A stretch of DNA of 64,000 nt from JAFAFN01 sp963707555. Lineage in GTDB: Bacteria; Actinomycetota; Acidimicrobiia; Acidimicrobiales; Microtrichaceae. Shown in pieces: positions 61,117-64,000 of the stretch. The position numbers and the translations under genes are program-made. The notes below the pieces were generated by a model that did no database searches, was not told the DNA's origin, and saw only the letters and a list, made by a program, of their open reading frames with translations. Location of the stretch: contig CAVPQM010000030.1 of assembly GCA_963707555.1 (NCBI GenBank), positions 186,001-250,000 on the forward strand. Direction: 5' to 3'. Each line of letters begins with the position of its first letter. Positions within the stretch are counted from its first letter, which is position 1.

Positions 61117-61857
61117 TCAGGGCGTGATGACCGAGCTCACCGTCTGGAGGGTCCCCGCGGCGGCACTGCCGACCACGTAGACGTTGGTGACGGCGCGGTC
61201 CTTGAGGCGCACGTCGTCGAGGGACAGCACGGTGGTGTTCGTGCCGGCCACCCGCACGTCGGCGGTGTAGCTCAGGAAGGAGAGCGCCTGCAGTGCCGCC
61301 TGCTGACCGTTCACCGCACCCTTGACCGGGGTGAACTTCAGCGCCGGCAGGTAGCGGCTGAGCGGGAACAGGCCCAGGTCGACGTCGACCGCCGGCGCCG
61401 CGGCTGCATGGTGCAGTGCGAGGCGACCGGTGAACCACGGGACGGGGCTCAGGTCGTTCGAGAACACGTTGAGGCCGATGTCGCCCGCAGCGCTGGTGTA
61501 GCTCGCGACGACCGAGAAGTTGCCGCCCGCAGGCACGGCGACGTCCTGGTCGATGGCGACGGTGTCGGTGTTCGCGAGCTTCACCTGGATGTCATAGGTG
61601 GCCGCCGGGAGCGTGAGGGGGCCGACGGTCTTCCCGAAGGCGAAGTCCTCGACGGTCAGGGCGCCGTCGACGTAGACGTCGACGACCGTGCCGGCGTCGT
61701 CGAGGGGAAGGCCATGGGTGACCCAGACCTTCGACGTGCCCGGCTTGGGTGCGCCGGGAGTAGGGGCAGCGCCGGCACTGGACGTGCCGAGCGTGAGGGT
61801 CGCCAGGGCGACGACGATCGCTGCGGCCGCAGCGATCCGGGTTCGTGATGTGGACAT
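61117..61857 (-). CDS. Secreted DUF4397 domain protein
   Basis: 246 residues from ATG 61857 (AGGAG upstream). Signal peptide (RIAAAAAIVVALATLTLGTSSAGA) and a DUF4397 beta-rich domain: KVWVTHGLPLDDAGTVVDVY, VDGALTVEDFAFGKTVGPLT, LPAATYDIQV, FSVVASYTSA. DUF4397 proteins are surface or secreted and often occur beside fasciclin and sortase genes, as here. No sorting signal at the C-terminus, so probably released or loosely bound. Confidence 0.9.
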   Translation of the reverse strand: MSTSRTRIAAAAAIVVALATLTLGTSSAGAAPTPGAPKPGTSKVWVTHGLPLDDAGTVVDVYVDGALTVEDFAFGKTVGPLTLPAATYDIQVKLANTDTVAIDQDVAVPAGGNFSVVASYTSAAGDIGLNVFSNDLSPVPWFTGRLALHHAAAAPAVDVDLGLFPLSRYLPALKFTPVKGAVNGQQAALQALSFLSYTADVRVAGTNTTVLSLDDVRLKDRAVTNVYVVGSAAAGTLQTVSSVITP

Positions 61858-61952
61858 GGGCATGCTCCTCGGGGGTGGGAAGTGGTGCACCTCTTCCTTC
61901 GCCGATGCGCGGTGCCCGGATGCGCGCCCCTTCGATCCCGACGCGATCGGGC

Positions 61953-62277
61953 TCACCGGAGCGCGACCTCGTAGGCGAGCTGCGTGGCGGCGACGAACAT
62001 CAGACCGGTGACGACCAGGTCCTCGAACCTCGCTCGATCATGATGCGTGGGTTGTGGACGAAGTTCGAGATGAGGATCACCGCGACGCTGAAGGTCAGGC
62101 CGACCCATGCCGCCCAGTCCTCGCCGATGAACAACACCACGAGGGCAGGTCACCGGACGGTGCGTCGAGCACGAGGCGGGGGATCGCCCGGAGCTCCCGT
62201 CGGAAGATCCGATGGGCAACGACCATGTCGTGCAGATCGGTGGGCTCGTCGATGATGGGGTGTTCGGTGTCGGTCAC
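61953..62277 (-). pseudogene. Chimeric remnant: hemerythrin-like N-terminus joined to a small membrane segment, frameshifted
   Basis: GTG 62277 starts MTDTEHPIIDEPTDLHDMVV then AHRIFRRELRAIPRLV, which looks like the first helix of an actinobacterial hemerythrin-domain protein (His in the iron-binding position). From about 62150 the sequence instead reads, in other frames, LVVLFIGEDWAAWVGLTFSV then AVILISNFVHNPRIMIE and finally FEDLVVTGLMFVAATQLAYE to a stop at 61953: a two-span membrane protein. At least two frameshifts (near 62140 and 62030). Either a deletion fused two genes or the sequence is wrong here. Confidence 0.45.
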
Positions 62278-62375
62278 GGATCCACGTCATCGGACCCACC
62301 GTTGGGTGGAACCCGCACCGGGTCCACATCGCACCCACATCCGGAATCCGGCGACGCGGGCCGGCACGCGGGCGG

Positions 62376-63026
62376 TCAGCCGAAGGTGGCGACCGCCAGG
62401 TCGATCACGGCCAGCTGGGTGCCGACCAGGTCCTCGGGAGGGGCGCCACGGCCGATCCAGCGACGGGTGACCGCGGCGTTGCCACGCACCAGCGTCGACG
62501 CCAGAAGGATGGCCGCGAGGTCTCCGGGTCCGGTGCCGGCGTCGGCGGCGAGAGCGGCGGCCATGGCGTCCTCGTGCTCAGTGGTCAACGACTCGAGTCG
62601 CGCCCGCAGGACCGGTTCGGCGTCGACCCAGGTGAGGTAGTCGGCCGCGACCTCCTGGTGACGCACGGCCTCGGTGCGCACGTGGTGGCGCCAGATCGCG
62701 ATCGCGTCATCGGTCCGCTCCGGGTCCTGGAGTCGGTCGGTGAACGTGTGGAGCACGTCCTCGAGCGGAGCGAGGGCCAGGTGCGCCTTCGAGGGGAAGT
62801 AGCGCAGCAGGGTCATGGTGTGCACGCCGACCTGGGCGCAGATCTGGTCGAGCGTCGTGGGGTGGTAGCCCTGCTCCATGAACAGCCGGTGGGACACCGC
62901 GACGAGTGCTCGTCGCGTGCGTTCCTTCTTGCGCTCGCGGCGTCCGACCGGCGCACGATCCGCACTGCCACCGTCCGGAGTGTCGTCATCCGCACCGGCG
63001 TCGAGGCGGTGCTCGGTCTCGGTCAT
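62376..63026 (-). CDS. TetR/AcrR family regulator
   Basis: 216 residues from ATG 63026. HTH: RRALVAVSHRLFMEQGYHPT, TLDQICAQVGVHTMTLLRYF. Acidic N-terminal extension of ~25 residues. The C-terminal domain ends AVTRRWIGRGAPPEDLVGTQ. A clear inverted repeat 64 bp upstream, between it and the receptor lipoprotein gene on the other strand, is its probable operator. Confidence 0.9.
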   Translation of the reverse strand: MTETEHRLDAGADDDTPDGGSADRAPVGRRERKKERTRRALVAVSHRLFMEQGYHPTTLDQICAQVGVHTMTLLRYFPSKAHLALAPLEDVLHTFTDRLQDPERTDDAIAIWRHHVRTEAVRHQEVAADYLTWVDAEPVLRARLESLTTEHEDAMAAALAADAGTGPGDLAAILLASTLVRGNAAVTRRWIGRGAPPEDLVGTQLAVIDLAVATFG

Positions 63027-63089
63027 CGCCCTCCCTGCGGTCGATCGGCGCCATACCCTTGCGGAGCTGGCAACGGTGACGTAGACAAC

Positions 63090-63113
63090 TGTCACACAGA
63101 GAAAAGTGTGCCA
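63090..63113. promoter_or_regulatory. Operator-like inverted repeat (TetR/receptor intergenic)
   Basis: TGTCACAC (63090-63097), 8-bp AT-rich spacer, GTGTGCCA (63106-63113): arms match in 7 of 8 pairs. Sits midway between the divergent TetR and receptor genes, 27 bp before the receptor start. Confidence 0.65.
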
Positions 63114-63139
63114 CTCACATTTTGGTCCGGGGGGACAAG

Positions 63140-64000
63140 ATGGAGATCGAGCGTCATTCGTCCGAGAGCTTGCGAGCGTCCGTGCGGCGCTCGTCCCGAT
63201 TCGCACCGGCGTGCCGGGTCGCCGGGGCGTCACTCGTCGCTGTGGCGGTGGTCGCGCTGGGCGCCTGCACCACCAGCGACGGCTCCGACGGTGACGGCGG
63301 TGGTGGTGGCGGCGGATCGGACAGCACCACGTCCGAGGTGCCGACCACCGACGTCGGCACCGAGGCGACCGGCGAGCCGATCAAGATCGGCTACGTGAAC
63401 ACCGACACGGGTGCGACGGCGATCCCGGAGCTGACCGAGGGCGCCGAGCTCGCGACCGAGCGGATCAACCAGCACGGCGGCGGCATCGGCGGTCGCCCGA
63501 TCGAGCTCGTCGTCTGCGGGACCGACGGGACCCCGGAGTCGTCCGCGTCGTGTGCGAACGAGATGATCTCCGAAGGGGTCGTCGCCGTGGTCGAGGGCGC
63601 CGACCTCGGCTCCGACGCCAAGATCCCGATCCTCCAGGACGCCGGCATCGCCACGCTCGGGACCTCGACGATCGGCACCGGTCAGTCCCTCAACCAGGAC
63701 GCGTTCTTCTTCTCGCCGGCCGCCACCACCTACCCGGCCGTCGAGGTCGACCTGGCCGCGCAGGTCGGGGCGACGAACATCACGCTGCTCATCCCCGACG
63801 TGCCGCAGGTCCCCGTCGTGTCCGACATCGGCGCGAAGCAGGCGGAGCTGAACGACGTGCAGTTCCAGGTCGTGACCTTCGATCCGGCCGCACCCGACTT
63901 CGACGCCTCGCTCGCGGCGATCATGTCCAACGGCTCCGACGCCATCGCGACCATCGCCACCGACGACTGGTGCACCGGCATGGTCCGCGCTGCGCGCTCC
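63140..64000 (+). CDS. Liv-type ABC substrate-binding lipoprotein (runs off right edge)
   Basis: 287 codons are open to the window end without a stop. ATG 63140 follows a GGGGGGA site. Signal peptide and lipobox LGAC (Cys43), a Gly/Ser/Thr-rich linker with seven glycines in a row or nearly so, then a receptor fold: IKIGYVNTDTGATAIPELTE, GAELATERINQHGGGIGGRP, ELVVCGTDGTPESSASCANE, TNITLLIPDVPQVPVVSDIG. Exported, lipid-anchored. Divergent TetR gene probably regulates it; transport partners would lie to the right. Confidence 0.88.
   Translation, partial: MEIERHSSESLRASVRRSSRFAPACRVAGASLVAVAVVALGACTTSDGSDGDGGGGGGGSDSTTSEVPTTDVGTEATGEPIKIGYVNTDTGATAIPELTEGAELATERINQHGGGIGGRPIELVVCGTDGTPESSASCANEMISEGVVAVVEGADLGSDAKIPILQDAGIATLGTSTIGTGQSLNQDAFFFSPAATTYPAVEVDLAAQVGATNITLLIPDVPQVPVVSDIGAKQAELNDVQFQVVTFDPAAPDFDASLAAIMSNGSDAIATIATDDWCTGMVRAARS

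Noticed and set aside
1..64000. tRNA, rRNA, riboswitch, integrase or insertion sequence
   Set aside because: I looked for cloverleaf-like stretches, CCA ends, transposase motifs and terminal inverted repeats and found none I could support by eye.

Overview
The window is 64 kb of very GC-rich actinobacterial chromosome. Gene content points to Actinomycetota, plausibly Acidimicrobiia (an Ilumatobacter-like heterotroph): many TetR/GntR regulators, F420/FMN luciferase-like oxidoreductases, acyl-CoA dehydrogenases, an EchA20-IpdA-IpdB type ring-opening operon, an NDMA-type alcohol dehydrogenase, and ECF sigma/anti-sigma, fasciclin and sortase genes. The taxon is an inference. No tRNA, rRNA, CRISPR array, intact transposase or phage module was recognised.

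Layout. 1-7.8 kb: core genes valS (left-truncated), an SDR, a 71-bp palindromic tandem repeat, a membrane protein with a degenerate GGDEF domain, cysS, an HTH membrane protein and an acyl-CoA dehydrogenase. Most of these are broken by several single-base frameshifts that look like sequencing errors. 7.8-9.7 kb: a patch of gene remnants with a DUF433 antitoxin and a truncated DUF5615 partner. 9.7-17.4 kb: sulfatase, amidohydrolase, hypothetical and membrane proteins, then a SnoaL/Rieske oxygenase/SDR unit facing a TetR gene. 18.2-21.7 kb: a TetR gene and a divergent MMPL exporter around a 28-bp palindromic operator, then a universal stress protein.

21.9-47.5 kb is the most interesting part, a catabolic island with almost no frameshifts. 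It holds (i) a tight LLM flavin monooxygenase-GntR-FrhB-like iron-sulfur flavoprotein operon, (ii) a TetR protein with two complete DNA-binding domains, (iii) a minus-strand operon echA20-ipdA-ipdB-acyl-CoA dehydrogenase pair, divergent from a DUF35-thiolase pair, (iv) a degenerate adenylate-forming protein divergent from a full acyl-CoA synthetase, and (v) a complete Liv-type ABC importer overlapping two more LLM enzymes, an NTF2-like protein, a second FadR-type GntR regulator, a GMC oxidoreductase fused to its small subunit, and an aldehyde dehydrogenase. Taken together these could import an alicyclic or steroid-like compound, oxidise it to an acid, activate it to a CoA thioester, beta-oxidise it and hydrolyse its ring. 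The substrate is unknown.

47.5-64 kb: a RibD-like reductase, a lysine-rich basic protein, an orphan pair of Liv-type receptors (one cytosolic, one lipoprotein) next to a lipocalin-like protein, TetR and zinc alcohol dehydrogenase, an MFS exporter, glutathione peroxidase, DUF2200, an ECF sigma/anti-sigma pair followed by fasciclin and sortase genes, a DUF4397 protein, a chimeric remnant, a TetR gene with a clear operator, and a receptor lipoprotein gene running off the right edge.
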